DNA from: Streptomyces sp. AJS327
Lineage (GTDB): Bacteria > Actinomycetota > Actinomycetes > Streptomycetales > Streptomycetaceae
Direction of reading: 5' to 3'
Assembly: GCF_013450295.1 (NCBI RefSeq)
Contig: NZ_SKBR01000001.1
Span: 1,120,001 to 1,184,000, forward strand
Length of the DNA stretch: 64,000 nucleotides
In this document: positions 25,074-33,791 of the stretch, one piece after another
Layout: each line of letters starts with the position of its first letter
Numbering within the stretch: position 1 is the stretch's first letter
The notes under the pieces: model-generated
Database searches by the model: none
Seen by the model: only the letters and a program-made list of their open reading frames with translations
Told to the model about the DNA's origin: nothing
Translations under genes and position numbers: made by a program

Positions 25074-26540
25074 TCAGCGGCTGGTGGGGCGGTGGAGGTA
25101 GCCGCCGTTGGGCTCGCCGACGACCTTGCCGTCGGCGAGGATCCGGCCGCCGCGCAGGAAGGTGTCGGTGACGCGGGCGGTGAGGGTGAAGCCCTCGAAC
25201 GGCGTGTACTCCTGGGTGGACTCGGACTCGGCGGCGCGCACCGTCCACGTGTGGCCGGGGTCGACCAGGGCGATGTCGGCGTCGAACCCGGGCGCGATAC
25301 GGCCCTTGGTGGGCAGGCCGTACCGTTCGGCGGGGTTGCGCGCGGTGAGGGCGGCGATCCGGCCGAGGGGCAGACCGCGGCGGACGCCCTCGGTGACGAG
25401 GCCGGGCAGCAGGTACTCGGCGCCGCCGAAGCCGGACTTGGCGAGGAAGACGTCGTCGGCGGGTTCGCCGAACTTCAGCTCCTCGCGGCAGCAGGCGTGG
25501 TCGGAGACGACCCAGTCGACGGTGCCGTCGAGGACGTACTCCCACAGCGCCTCCACGTCCTCGCGGGGCCGCAGCGGCGGGTTGACCTTGCCGCCGAGGC
25601 CGTGCGCGGTGTCGATGTCGGCGAGCAGGTGGCCGACGGTGACCTCGCGGCGGAAGTCGATGTGCGGGAAGGCCCGGCTCATCCGGACGGCCGCGTCCAC
25701 GGCCTTGCGGGAGGACAGGTGGAGGAGGTTGATGGTGGGCAGGCCGGTCTCGTGCGCCAGGTAGGAGGCGATGGAGACGGCCAGCCCCTCGGAGTGCTGC
25801 GGCCGCGAGGCGCTGTAGGCGGCGAGGCCGGAGAGTTCGCCCGCCTCCTCCACCATCCTGGTGTAGGCGGTCATGATCTCGGCGGTCTCGCAGTGCAGGG
25901 AGAGCGAGATCTGGTCGGCGAGGTCGGGGAACCGTTCGCGGGCGGCCTGGATGCCACGCATCACGAACTCGAAGTGGGCGTAGTCGTACCGTTCGCCCTC
26001 GGGGGTCATCAGGAAGGCGTTCTGGTCGGCGGAGCGGCCGTGCAGGCCGTGGCTGCCGTAGAACATGAACACCTTGAACGAGGTGACGCCGTGCTCCTCG
26101 ACCAGTCCGGGGATCTCGTCGATGTGCCCGCGGGACATGGGGGCGAGGTGGAAGGCGTAGTCCACGTGGGAGCGGCCCGCGGTGGTGTCCAGCACCTCGG
26201 GGAAGAAGTCGGCGTACGGGCCGCCCTTGTTGAGGTAGTACTGCCCGGTGCGCATGTAGGTGAGGGCGGTGGTGACGCCGCCCTGCGCGCAGGCGCGGCT
26301 CTCGCTGGTGGCGTCCCGGTCCAGCGGGTTGTAGATGCCCCAGTGCTGGTGGGCGTCGACGACGCCGGGGAAGGCCAGCTTCCCGCCGCCGTCGACGACC
26401 TCGCGGGCGCCGGTGGTGTCGATGCCGGGTGCGACGAGGACGATGGCGCCGTCGCGGACGGCGACGTCGGCGTCGCGGGGCTCGTCCTGCTCGTCGGTGA
26501 CGACGCGGACGTTGCGGAGCACGAGGTCGTAGGCGGTCAT
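25074..26540 (-). CDS. Dihydropyrimidinase/allantoinase-type amidohydrolase
   Basis: 488 residues from ATG 26540 (GGAG seven bases upstream). VVDAHQHWGIYNP supplies the first metal pair (HxH variant HQH), TSFKVFMFYGS the position of the carboxylated Lys, LSLHCETAE and NLLHLSSRKAVDA further His ligands, and WVVSDHACCREE the terminal Asp. The family opens cyclic imides, hydantoins, dihydropyrimidines or allantoin. Its start overlaps the MmgE/PrpD stop (ATGA), so the two are coupled. Likely catalyses a ring-opening hydrolysis in the route. Confidence 0.9.
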   Translation of the reverse strand: MTAYDLVLRNVRVVTDEQDEPRDADVAVRDGAIVLVAPGIDTTGAREVVDGGGKLAFPGVVDAHQHWGIYNPLDRDATSESRACAQGGVTTALTYMRTGQYYLNKGGPYADFFPEVLDTTAGRSHVDYAFHLAPMSRGHIDEIPGLVEEHGVTSFKVFMFYGSHGLHGRSADQNAFLMTPEGERYDYAHFEFVMRGIQAARERFPDLADQISLSLHCETAEIMTAYTRMVEEAGELSGLAAYSASRPQHSEGLAVSIASYLAHETGLPTINLLHLSSRKAVDAAVRMSRAFPHIDFRREVTVGHLLADIDTAHGLGGKVNPPLRPREDVEALWEYVLDGTVDWVVSDHACCREELKFGEPADDVFLAKSGFGGAEYLLPGLVTEGVRRGLPLGRIAALTARNPAERYGLPTKGRIAPGFDADIALVDPGHTWTVRAAESESTQEYTPFEGFTLTARVTDTFLRGGRILADGKVVGEPNGGYLHRPTSR

Positions 26541-27982
26541 GTCGGTTCTCCTGCCACGGTGTTCAGCTCCGCCAGGGGGTGGAGCAGGTCCTGTACGCGG
26601 TCGAGTTCGTGGAGCCGGGCGCCCCGGTCGGTGACGGTGTCCTGGGTTTCGGGGGAGAGGCGTCCGGCGGTGTTGTCGCGGAACTTCAGGGCGAGTTCGG
26701 CGGCCGACAGGGGGCGCTGGGGGCCGCCGCGGTTGTGCGGCACCTCCTGCCGCCACTCGCGGCCGTCGGTGTCGACGGCGGTGAGCACCGCCGGGAACTG
26801 GGCGGGGAAGCCGCGGGTGGAGCCCTCGTCGGCGACGACCTCCACCTTGGCCATCAGGGCGCGGCGGTCCGGGTCGTGGGCGAGCGCGTCGGTGAAGTCG
26901 TCCAGTCCGAGGCCGAGTCCGCGTCCGCCGCCGAGGAGACCGGCGGCGACCATGTACGGGCCGGAGAACTGCGCCTGGTAGCCGGTCTCGGGGGCGCGTT
27001 TGCGCTCGATGGGCTGGCCGATGGTGCGGATCACCGGGCCCGGTACGCCGAGCACCAGGCGCTCCACCCGCTCGGGGGTGAGGCCCTGTTCGCGCAGCGC
27101 CATGGCGGCGTCGGCGGCGGTGTGGGTGAAGTGGTTGGCCGGATAGGGCTTGAAGAAGATGCCGGGGACCGCCCAGTCCTCGCCGAGGCCGTCGGTGAGC
27201 GCGTCGGCGTCGTAGGCGCCGTGCAGGAACGCCTCGAAGAAGCCGAAGCGGCCCTCCAGCACGGTGGGTGGTCCGGTGAAGCCGCGGCGCACCAACTGGG
27301 CGGCGGTGACGGCGGACTGTGCGGCGAGTCCGCAGTGCAGCCGTTTGACGGTGCCGCCGGTGCGGTTCGCCTCGATGACGCCTCCGGCCATGGAGGCGGC
27401 GACGCCGAGGACGTCCACCAGCCCCTCGGTGGGCAGTTCGTACAGCAGCCCGGCGGCGACGGCCCCGCCGAGCGCCCCGCAGATGGAGGTGGCGTGCTGG
27501 CCGTGCTCGAAGAAGGTGGAGTTGCCCGCCTCCCGGTCGTAGCCCGCCATGCCGAGGCGGACGCAGACCTCCAGGCCGACCGCGATCGCCCGGACCGTCT
27601 CGCGGCCGTCGGCGCCGTTCGCCTCGGCCGCGGCGAGCGCGGCGGGGACGATCGAGGCGCTGGGGTGCAGCACGGAGGGCAGGTGGGTGTCGTCGTAGTC
27701 GAGGGAGTGCGCGAGGACGCCGTTGGCGAGGGCGGCGAGCGGCGCGGGCACCGGCTCGCCGCCGCCGACGACGGTGGCCCGCGGCGGGCCGCCCTGCTCG
27801 CGGACGTGCGCGACGATCGCGGCGGAGGTGGGCAGCCGGTGGGCGGCGACGCACAGCCCGAGGACGTCCACGACGCGTTCGCGGACGCTGCTGGAGACCT
27901 CCTCGGGCAGCGTGCCGGGGGTGGCCGCGGTGGCGAACTCCGCGAGCCGCTGGGCGAGGGTGTGCTCAGCCACGGCCGTCAC
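26537..27982 (-). CDS. MmgE/PrpD-family protein
   Basis: 481 residues. The conserved N-terminal opening LAALANGVLAHSLDYDDTHLPSVLHPSASIVPAALAAAE and FFKPYPANHFTHTAADAAMALRE mark the MmgE/PrpD superfamily (2-methylcitrate dehydratase, cis-aconitate decarboxylase, iminodisuccinate epimerase). Start GTG 27982 (or 27973) overlaps the preceding gene end by 9-17 bases. Family members act on small di- and tricarboxylates without metal, by proton abstraction. Here beside a CoA-transferase and a CitE lyase it could dehydrate, epimerise or decarboxylate a dicarboxylic intermediate; exact reaction unknown. Confidence 0.9.
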   Translation of the reverse strand: MTAVAEHTLAQRLAEFATAATPGTLPEEVSSSVRERVVDVLGLCVAAHRLPTSAAIVAHVREQGGPPRATVVGGGEPVPAPLAALANGVLAHSLDYDDTHLPSVLHPSASIVPAALAAAEANGADGRETVRAIAVGLEVCVRLGMAGYDREAGNSTFFEHGQHATSICGALGGAVAAGLLYELPTEGLVDVLGVAASMAGGVIEANRTGGTVKRLHCGLAAQSAVTAAQLVRRGFTGPPTVLEGRFGFFEAFLHGAYDADALTDGLGEDWAVPGIFFKPYPANHFTHTAADAAMALREQGLTPERVERLVLGVPGPVIRTIGQPIERKRAPETGYQAQFSGPYMVAAGLLGGGRGLGLGLDDFTDALAHDPDRRALMAKVEVVADEGSTRGFPAQFPAVLTAVDTDGREWRQEVPHNRGGPQRPLSAAELALKFRDNTAGRLSPETQDTVTDRGARLHELDRVQDLLHPLAELNTVAGEPT

Positions 27983-28850
27983 CCGCCCCGGGACCGGCGA
28001 CCACGGCGAGCGGGCGGACGGGGGAGCCGGTGGCGCCGAACAGCGGCAGCGGCGACAGGACGAAGGTGAACTCGTGCACGCCGTGCTCCGCGACCTCCTC
28101 CAGGTCGAGGGTCTCGATGATGTAGACGCCCGCCTCGACGAGCAGCACCCGGTGGGCGGGGAGGCTGCTGTGGCCCGCGCCGGGGGCCAGGTGCTCGAAG
28201 GCGATGGAGTCCGCCCCGGCGGCGTGCACGCCCCGGTCGGCGAGCCACTGGGCGCCCGCCTCGCCGACGCCGGGCACGCCGGTGTCGTGGCCGATGAACG
28301 CCGCGCGGTCGGGGTCGTCGAACCGGCGGCCCCAGCCGCTGCGGATCAGGGTGACGTCGCCGGGCTGGACGGGGGTGTCCTGGCGGCGTTCGGCGGCCTC
28401 CAGGTCGGCGGGGGTGATCTCGTAGCCGGGTGCGCAGACCTCGGCGCCGAGCGCCGCGGGCACGTCCAGCAGGACGCCGCGGCGCACCATCGGGGCGATG
28501 GTGTGGGCCCCGTGCTCGGGGTACACGCCGCCCACGCCCGCGGCCAGCGCGTCGGCGCCGCCGTGCAGCCTCCCCTCGTGGGAGACGTGCGCGAACGCGT
28601 CGATGTGCGTGCCGACGTGGGTGCCCATCACGAGCATGTCGTTGGCGGCGGAGCCGCCGTCGGCGCGCACCCGGTCGCCGTGGCGGCGCGGCAGGGTGTG
28701 CCAGTAGGCGGGGTGGTTGGGTGACTGGGGCATGCCGACGTAGAGGCGGCGGCCGAGGTCGAAGACGCGGACTCCCTGGCGCACCGCTGCCAGCAGCGGG
28801 TCGTGTGCGGTGGTGCGCGCCGGTCCGGTGGTCGATGGTGTGGTGGTCAC
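27966..28850 (-). CDS. Cyclase-family (kynurenine-formamidase-like) metal hydrolase
   Basis: 294 residues from GTG 28850. MGTHVGTHIDAFAHVSHEGR is the HxGTHxD metal motif of the cyclase family, DVTLIRSGWGRRFDD and a late GADSIAFEHL follow as usual. Members hydrolyse N-formylkynurenine, isatin or cyclic amides/esters with Mn2+ or Zn2+. Neighbouring dihydropyrimidinase suggests a second hydrolytic step on an amide or lactone. Confidence 0.9.
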   Translation of the reverse strand: MTTTPSTTGPARTTAHDPLLAAVRQGVRVFDLGRRLYVGMPQSPNHPAYWHTLPRRHGDRVRADGGSAANDMLVMGTHVGTHIDAFAHVSHEGRLHGGADALAAGVGGVYPEHGAHTIAPMVRRGVLLDVPAALGAEVCAPGYEITPADLEAAERRQDTPVQPGDVTLIRSGWGRRFDDPDRAAFIGHDTGVPGVGEAGAQWLADRGVHAAGADSIAFEHLAPGAGHSSLPAHRVLLVEAGVYIIETLDLEEVAEHGVHEFTFVLSPLPLFGATGSPVRPLAVVAGPGAGDGRG

Positions 28851-28909
28851 GTGCGTCCCGTCCCTCTCGGTGGTGCTGTCTGCTGTGCTGCCGGTCGCCG
28901 CCGGGTCGT

Positions 28910-30148
28910 TCAGGAGACGACCCGGCGTTCCCGGAGTGGCTTCAACCGCTCCTCGTCCAGGCCGAGTTCGGCCAGGACCTCGTCCGTGTCGGCGCCCGGG
29001 GCGCGGCCGGTGAAGCGGATCGCGCCGGGGGTGCGGGACATCCGCCACATGACGTTGTGCATGAGCAGCGGGCCGAAGTCCGCGTCGTCGACGGTGGTGA
29101 GCATGCCGGTGGCGCGGACGTGCGGGTCCTCGACGAGGTCCCGGGCGTCGTAGACCGGGGCGACGGCGGCGCCCGCGGCGGTGAACTCCTCGATGACGGT
29201 GTCCCGGGTGCGGGCGGCGATCCAGTCGCCGACGTGGGAGTCGAGGAGGTCGGCGTGCGCGGCCCGGCCGCCGCCGGTGGCGAACCACTCCTCCTCGATG
29301 ACCTCCGGGTGGCCGACCAGCCGCAGTACGCGTTCCGCGATGCGCTGCGCGCTGGTGGAGACCGCCAGCCAGTGGCCGTCGCGGGTGCGGTAGGTGTTGC
29401 GGGGCGCGTTGTTGGTGGAGCGGTTGCCGTGCCGCTGCCCGACGACGCCGAGCTGGTCGTAGACGGTCGGCCCGGGCCCGACGGCGTCCATCAGGGGCTC
29501 CAGCAGGCTCATGTCGATGACCTGGCCGCGGTGTTCGGGGTCGCGTTCGCGGTGGAACAGCGCCATCAGCACGGCGGAGGAGGCGGCGATCCCGCAGACG
29601 GAGTCCGCGAGCCCGAACGCGGGCAGGGTGGGCGGGCCGTCGGGTTCGCCGGTGAGGTGCGCGAAGCCGCTCATCGCCTCGGCGAGGGTGCCGAAGCCCG
29701 CGCGGGAGGCGTAGGGGCCCTCCTGCCCGAAGCCGGTGATGCGGGCGATGACCAGGCCGGGGTTGACCTCGTGCAGGACCTTCGGGGCGAGGCCCCAGCG
29801 CTCCAGGGTGCCGGGCCGGAAGTTCTCCACCAGCACGTCGGCGTGCTCGGCGAGGCGGAGCAGGAGCGCGGCGCCGTCCGGGTCGGAGAGGCTCAGCCCG
29901 AGGGTGCGCTTGTTGCGGGATATCTCCTTCCACCAGAGCGGGATCCCGTCCTTGGACTCGCCGTGGCCGCGCATCCCGTCCCCGGCGACGGGGTGCTCGA
30001 CCTTGAGGACGTCGGCGCCGAAGTCCCCGAGGATCCGGGCGCAGAGCGGCCCGGCGAGGATGGTGGAGACGTCGAGGACCCGGATGCCCGCCAGGGGGCC
30101 GGGGGCCTCCTCGCCGGGGGCGGCGCCCGGCCGTGCCGCTGAGGTCAT
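28910..30148 (-). CDS. Family III CoA-transferase (CaiB/FrC-like)
   Basis: 412 residues from ATG 30148. IRVLDVSTILAGPLCARILGDFGADVLKVEHPVAGDGMRG is the family opening, NKRTLGLSLSDPDGAALL and VLVENFRPGTLERWGL the conserved middle, and AFGLADSVCGIAASSAVLMAL contains the catalytic Asp (D in LADSV). It moves CoA between short carboxylates, activating an organic acid for the later CitE-type cleavage. Its start overlaps the IclR stop (ATGA). Confidence 0.93.
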   Translation of the reverse strand: MTSAARPGAAPGEEAPGPLAGIRVLDVSTILAGPLCARILGDFGADVLKVEHPVAGDGMRGHGESKDGIPLWWKEISRNKRTLGLSLSDPDGAALLLRLAEHADVLVENFRPGTLERWGLAPKVLHEVNPGLVIARITGFGQEGPYASRAGFGTLAEAMSGFAHLTGEPDGPPTLPAFGLADSVCGIAASSAVLMALFHRERDPEHRGQVIDMSLLEPLMDAVGPGPTVYDQLGVVGQRHGNRSTNNAPRNTYRTRDGHWLAVSTSAQRIAERVLRLVGHPEVIEEEWFATGGGRAAHADLLDSHVGDWIAARTRDTVIEEFTAAGAAVAPVYDARDLVEDPHVRATGMLTTVDDADFGPLLMHNVMWRMSRTPGAIRFTGRAPGADTDEVLAELGLDEERLKPLRERRVVS

Positions 30149-30963
30149 GGTGTGTCCTTTCGGTGCTCGGGTGTGCTGCGCACCGCCCCGAGATCGGCGG
30201 AGGCGTCGGCGGCGGCCCGCGCGACCCACGCGCCGAGCTGCCCGCTGCTGGTCTCGTGGAACATGGACGTGGTGCCGCACACCGACAGGGAGCCGACGAC
30301 CTGCCCGGTCGGCCCGTACAGGGCGGCGGCCACGCTGGCCGCCTCCATCTGCCGCTCCCCGACGCTGACCGCGTACCCGGCGGACCGGATGACGGAGATC
30401 TCCTCGCGCAGGGTGTCGGCGGAGGTGATGGTGGCGTCGGTGACGCTGTCGAGCCGGTGGTGGGCGATGTAGTCCGCCACCTCCGAGTCGGGGAGGGCGG
30501 CGAGGATGGCCTTGGAGGACGACCCGGCGTGCAGGGGGTGGCTGGTGCCGAGCGCCACCGACATGCGGATCTCCTGACGGGAGAGGACCTGGTCGACGTA
30601 GACGCGGGACCAGCCCTGCCGGACGGACAACGTCGCGGTCTGCCCGGTGCGTTCGGACAGGGCGACGACGTGCCGGTGGGCGAGCGCGGGGATGTTGAGT
30701 TCCCGCATGGCGGCCAGCCCGATGCTGAGCGCCCCGGGGCCCAGCCGGTACGCCTTGGTGTCCTCGTTGAACGCCAGGAAGTTCCCCGCCACCAGCTCGC
30801 GCAGGATGCGGTGGGTCACGGCCTTCGGCAGTCCCGTCTCGCGGGCGATCACCGAGACGCCCTGCGCCTGGGGGGCGCGGGCTATCGCGTCGATGACCGA
30901 GAGGGCGCGGGCGATCCCGGAGCGGCTGGAGTTCCGCGGTCCGGCGGCAACGTCGATGGTCAT
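30145..30963 (-). CDS. IclR-family transcriptional regulator
   Basis: 272 residues from ATG 30963 (GAGG five bases upstream). N-terminal winged helix: RALSVIDAIARAPQAQGVSVIARETGLPKAVTHRILREL; C-terminal GAF-like effector domain with VYVDQVLSRQEIRMSVALGTSHPLHAGSSSKAILAAL and SVAAALYGPTGQVVGSLSVCG. IclR proteins sense an aromatic or organic-acid intermediate. Being inside the string and coupled with the CoA-transferase, it probably controls this string; no operator was clear directly upstream. Confidence 0.93.
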   Translation of the reverse strand: MTIDVAAGPRNSSRSGIARALSVIDAIARAPQAQGVSVIARETGLPKAVTHRILRELVAGNFLAFNEDTKAYRLGPGALSIGLAAMRELNIPALAHRHVVALSERTGQTATLSVRQGWSRVYVDQVLSRQEIRMSVALGTSHPLHAGSSSKAILAALPDSEVADYIAHHRLDSVTDATITSADTLREEISVIRSAGYAVSVGERQMEAASVAAALYGPTGQVVGSLSVCGTTSMFHETSSGQLGAWVARAAADASADLGAVRSTPEHRKDTP

Positions 30964-31041
30964 GGGAACCTCGGGTCGGGTCGGCGGGCCCGCGGGGCGG
31001 GCCAGCGTGGTCGGGTCACGTGCGCGGGCGACCGGTCCGCC

Positions 31042-32325
31042 TCAGGCGGGGGCGCCGGTCACCTCCGTCGCGACCTCGATGTTGCCCCGGACGGCGCCTG
31101 AGTAAGGGCAGATGGTGTGGGTGAGGGCCACCAGTTCCTCCAGGACGGGCTGGGGGCAGTCCGGCGCGTCGACGCGGAGCCGTACGGCGAGGGCGTACCG
31201 GCCGCCGGGCCGGGTGCCGAGCGTGACGGAGGCGGTGACCGTCACCGGGCCGAGGGTGGCGCGCTGGCGGCGTTCGGCGACGCCCAGCGCGGCGCCGAAG
31301 CAGGCGGCGTAGCCCGCGGCGAACAGCTCCTCCGGGTCGGTTCCGGTGTCGTCCGCCGCGCGGTCCGCCGGGCGGGAGAGGGCCAGGTCGAGGGCGCCGG
31401 TGCGGGAGCGGGCGCGTCCGGCGCGGCCGCCCCGCACGTCGACGGTGGCGGTGTAGACGGGGGTGAACGCGGCCCGGGCGGGCGTCGCGTGGGCGAGGAC
31501 GTGCGCGGCGACGGCGTCCGCGAACTCCCCGGGCAGTTCGGCGGCGGCGAAGTCGGTGCCGCCGTCGAGCCGGACCAGCGGGGCGTCCGGGAAGGCGGCG
31601 GTGACCACGTCGTTCATCCGGTCCAGCACGTCCTCGGCGCCGTGCAGCAGCAGTACCGGCAGTCCGTGGAGCGCGGCGGTGTCGACGCGGTGCGCGAACA
31701 CGGCGCGGTAGGCGACGCCGTAGTCCGGGCCGACGCTGAGGTACTCGGCGACCTGACGGCTGCACGCCTCGGCGGAGATCGTCGGGTAGAGCCAGCGGAC
31801 GCGGTCCCAGACGGTGGTGAGGTGGCCGCCGTCGAGGTCCGGGGTGTAGCCGGGGGCGTATCCCGCGGCCTTCTCGGCGCGTTCGGCGTCGCTGTAGAGC
31901 GGGATGCCCTGGAAGGTGAGGCTCAGCACCCGCTCGCGCCGCTGCTTGGCGGCCTCCGCCGCGATGACGGCGCCGGTGTGCTGGCCCAGCAGGTGCACGT
32001 GGTCCAGGCCGAGTTCGTCGGCGATCCGCCAGAGGGCGCGGGCGTGGTCGGGGATGGACCACTCCTCGTCCGGGGCGTCCGACAGCCCGAAGCCGGGGAT
32101 GTCGTAGGCGACGGTGCGCAGCCCGTGCCCGGCGAGCGCGGGCAGCGCGGGCTCGTAGGTCGCGGAGGACAGCGGGGACTGGTGCACGATCAGCAGCGCG
32201 GGCCCGTCCTCCGTCCCGGAGCGGCGGAAGTGCACCTGGCCCCAGGGGAGTTCGAGGTAGCCGCGGTGGGAGGAGCCCTTGAGGTGGGTCGGCTGGGTGG
32301 TGGCGGTGGCCGTCCGGGGGGTCAC
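31042..32325 (-). CDS. Alpha/beta-hydrolase fused to an Ohr/OsmC peroxidase domain
   Basis: 427 residues in one uninterrupted frame. Residues about 22-285 are an alpha/beta hydrolase (VHQSPLSSATYEPALPALAG, YDIPGFGLSD, elbow GQHTG at 114-118 with His where Ser normally is, and acid loop LLLHGAEDVLDRMND). Residues 291-427 are a complete organic-hydroperoxide-resistance domain: TGTDPEELFAAGYAACFGAAL with Cys342, TLGPVTVTASVTLG, and LTHTICPYSGAVRGNIEV with Cys406, the two reactive cysteines of Ohr. Free-standing Ohr is about 140 residues. GTG start overlaps the M20 gene stop. The fusion is unusual; it may couple ester/thioester hydrolysis with peroxide removal. Confidence 0.88.
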   Translation of the reverse strand: MTPRTATATTQPTHLKGSSHRGYLELPWGQVHFRRSGTEDGPALLIVHQSPLSSATYEPALPALAGHGLRTVAYDIPGFGLSDAPDEEWSIPDHARALWRIADELGLDHVHLLGQHTGAVIAAEAAKQRRERVLSLTFQGIPLYSDAERAEKAAGYAPGYTPDLDGGHLTTVWDRVRWLYPTISAEACSRQVAEYLSVGPDYGVAYRAVFAHRVDTAALHGLPVLLLHGAEDVLDRMNDVVTAAFPDAPLVRLDGGTDFAAAELPGEFADAVAAHVLAHATPARAAFTPVYTATVDVRGGRAGRARSRTGALDLALSRPADRAADDTGTDPEELFAAGYAACFGAALGVAERRQRATLGPVTVTASVTLGTRPGGRYALAVRLRVDAPDCPQPVLEELVALTHTICPYSGAVRGNIEVATEVTGAPA

Positions 32326-33758
32326 GGGGTCACCGCCAGCGCCGCCATGATCCGTACGACGTGTTTGACGCCCATGCGGTAGTCCTCCAGACGGATGTGC
32401 TCGTTCGGCCCGTCGATCCCGGCGTCCGCGCGGGAGACGCCCACGCCCACGATGGGCATGCCGGTCAGGACCCCCTGGTTGCCGATCCACTGGGTGTACG
32501 GCTCGATGAGGGGTTCCGCCTGGTAGGCGGCGCGGGCGGTCTCGGCGACGAGCCCGACGAACGGGTCGGTGTGGTCGGTGAGATGGGGGCGGCTGGTGGC
32601 CATCACCTCGACGGCGACGTCGGCGAAGCCGCGGTCGGCCAGGTGTGTGCCGATCGCCGACAGCACCTGCTCCGGGTCCTGGTCGGCCACCAGGCGGACC
32701 TCCACCTTGGCGGTGGCGGTCGCGGGGATGCCGAGGGTGATGTCGTCGGCGTTGTCGCCGCCCTCGATGCCGGTGATGGTGATGCTGGGCACGGTGCGGA
32801 TGGCGACGGCCGCCTCGGTATCGCTCTGGCCGCCCGTGAAGGCGCGCACCCCGGCGCGTTCGCGGAGGAACTCCCCGTCGAAGGGCAGTCGTTCGAGCAT
32901 GGACCGCTCGGCGTCGGTGGGGACGCGCGCCCCGTCGGCCAGGCCGGGCACCGCGGAGCTGCCGTCGGGGTGGACGAGGCAGCCGAGCGCTCCGGTGAGC
33001 CGCGCGGTGGCGGAGGGCAGCAGGACGGTGTTCTGGCTGGTGAGCGTGCGGTTGAGGGTGGTGGAGGTGAGCCGCAGGTAGAGGATGCCCTTCTCGCCGA
33101 GCTTCAGCAGCGGCCGCCCGTCACCGTCGCACCAGGAGTTCTCCCACAGCGCGGCGTCGGCGGCGAGCCGGTCGGCGTGCCCCGCGACGAAGCCGCCGAG
33201 GCCCGGGCTGTGCAGCCACCGCTTGCCCTCCATGATGTACCGGCTGGTGACGGGCGGTTCCTGGCCGGTGAGCCGCCAGACGGCAGCCGCGTGCACCCGG
33301 GACAGCAGGGCGCCCTTGTCGTCGGCGACGCCGCGGGCGTACAGCCGCCCGTCGTGGATCTCCGCCGCGTACGGCGGGCTGATCCACTCGGCGTCGTCCC
33401 CGGTCGGCTCGACCTCGACGTCGTAGTGGTTGAAGTGGAGCAGCCGCCGGGCGCCGCCGCCGATCTCGGCGAGGACGTACGGGTGGGAGTGCTCCCAGGG
33501 GACGATCTCCGCCTGGCCGCCCCAGCGTTCCACGGACCCCTTGAGGAACGTGGCGGTGGCGGCCATCTGGTCGGCCTCCTGGCGGCGGCTGCGGATGCGG
33601 CACAGCTCCTGGAGCTCCTCGACGAAGGTGTCGAAGTGCTCGTCGACGGCCGCGAGGGCGGCGTCCAGGTCGACGCCGGGCGCCGCGGAGTCGAACGGGC
33701 CGGCGGACGAGGGCGCGGAACCGCTGCGTCTGTTGGGTCTGTTGGGGCTGTCGGACAT
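32322..33758 (-). CDS. M20-family metallopeptidase-like protein lacking the Glu pair
   Basis: 478 residues. M20 landmarks are LLHFNHYDVEVEP (His111, Asp113), ARGVADDKGALLS (Asp146), and DGPNEHIRLEDY with the last His. The segment that is normally EGEEEIGS, with catalytic base and metal-ligand Glu, reads EGKRWLHSP (177-185), so both acidic residues after EG are lost. Such a protein may bind but not hydrolyse, or use a different mechanism. Family members deacylate or decarbamoylate amino compounds. 33 bp after the SDR gene; the next gene overlaps it by four bases. Confidence 0.85.
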   Translation of the reverse strand: MSDSPNRPNRRSGSAPSSAGPFDSAAPGVDLDAALAAVDEHFDTFVEELQELCRIRSRRQEADQMAATATFLKGSVERWGGQAEIVPWEHSHPYVLAEIGGGARRLLHFNHYDVEVEPTGDDAEWISPPYAAEIHDGRLYARGVADDKGALLSRVHAAAVWRLTGQEPPVTSRYIMEGKRWLHSPGLGGFVAGHADRLAADAALWENSWCDGDGRPLLKLGEKGILYLRLTSTTLNRTLTSQNTVLLPSATARLTGALGCLVHPDGSSAVPGLADGARVPTDAERSMLERLPFDGEFLRERAGVRAFTGGQSDTEAAVAIRTVPSITITGIEGGDNADDITLGIPATATAKVEVRLVADQDPEQVLSAIGTHLADRGFADVAVEVMATSRPHLTDHTDPFVGLVAETARAAYQAEPLIEPYTQWIGNQGVLTGMPIVGVGVSRADAGIDGPNEHIRLEDYRMGVKHVVRIMAALAVTP

Positions 33759-33791
33759 GGGTACTCCCGTTCCGGTGAGGGCCGAGAACCG

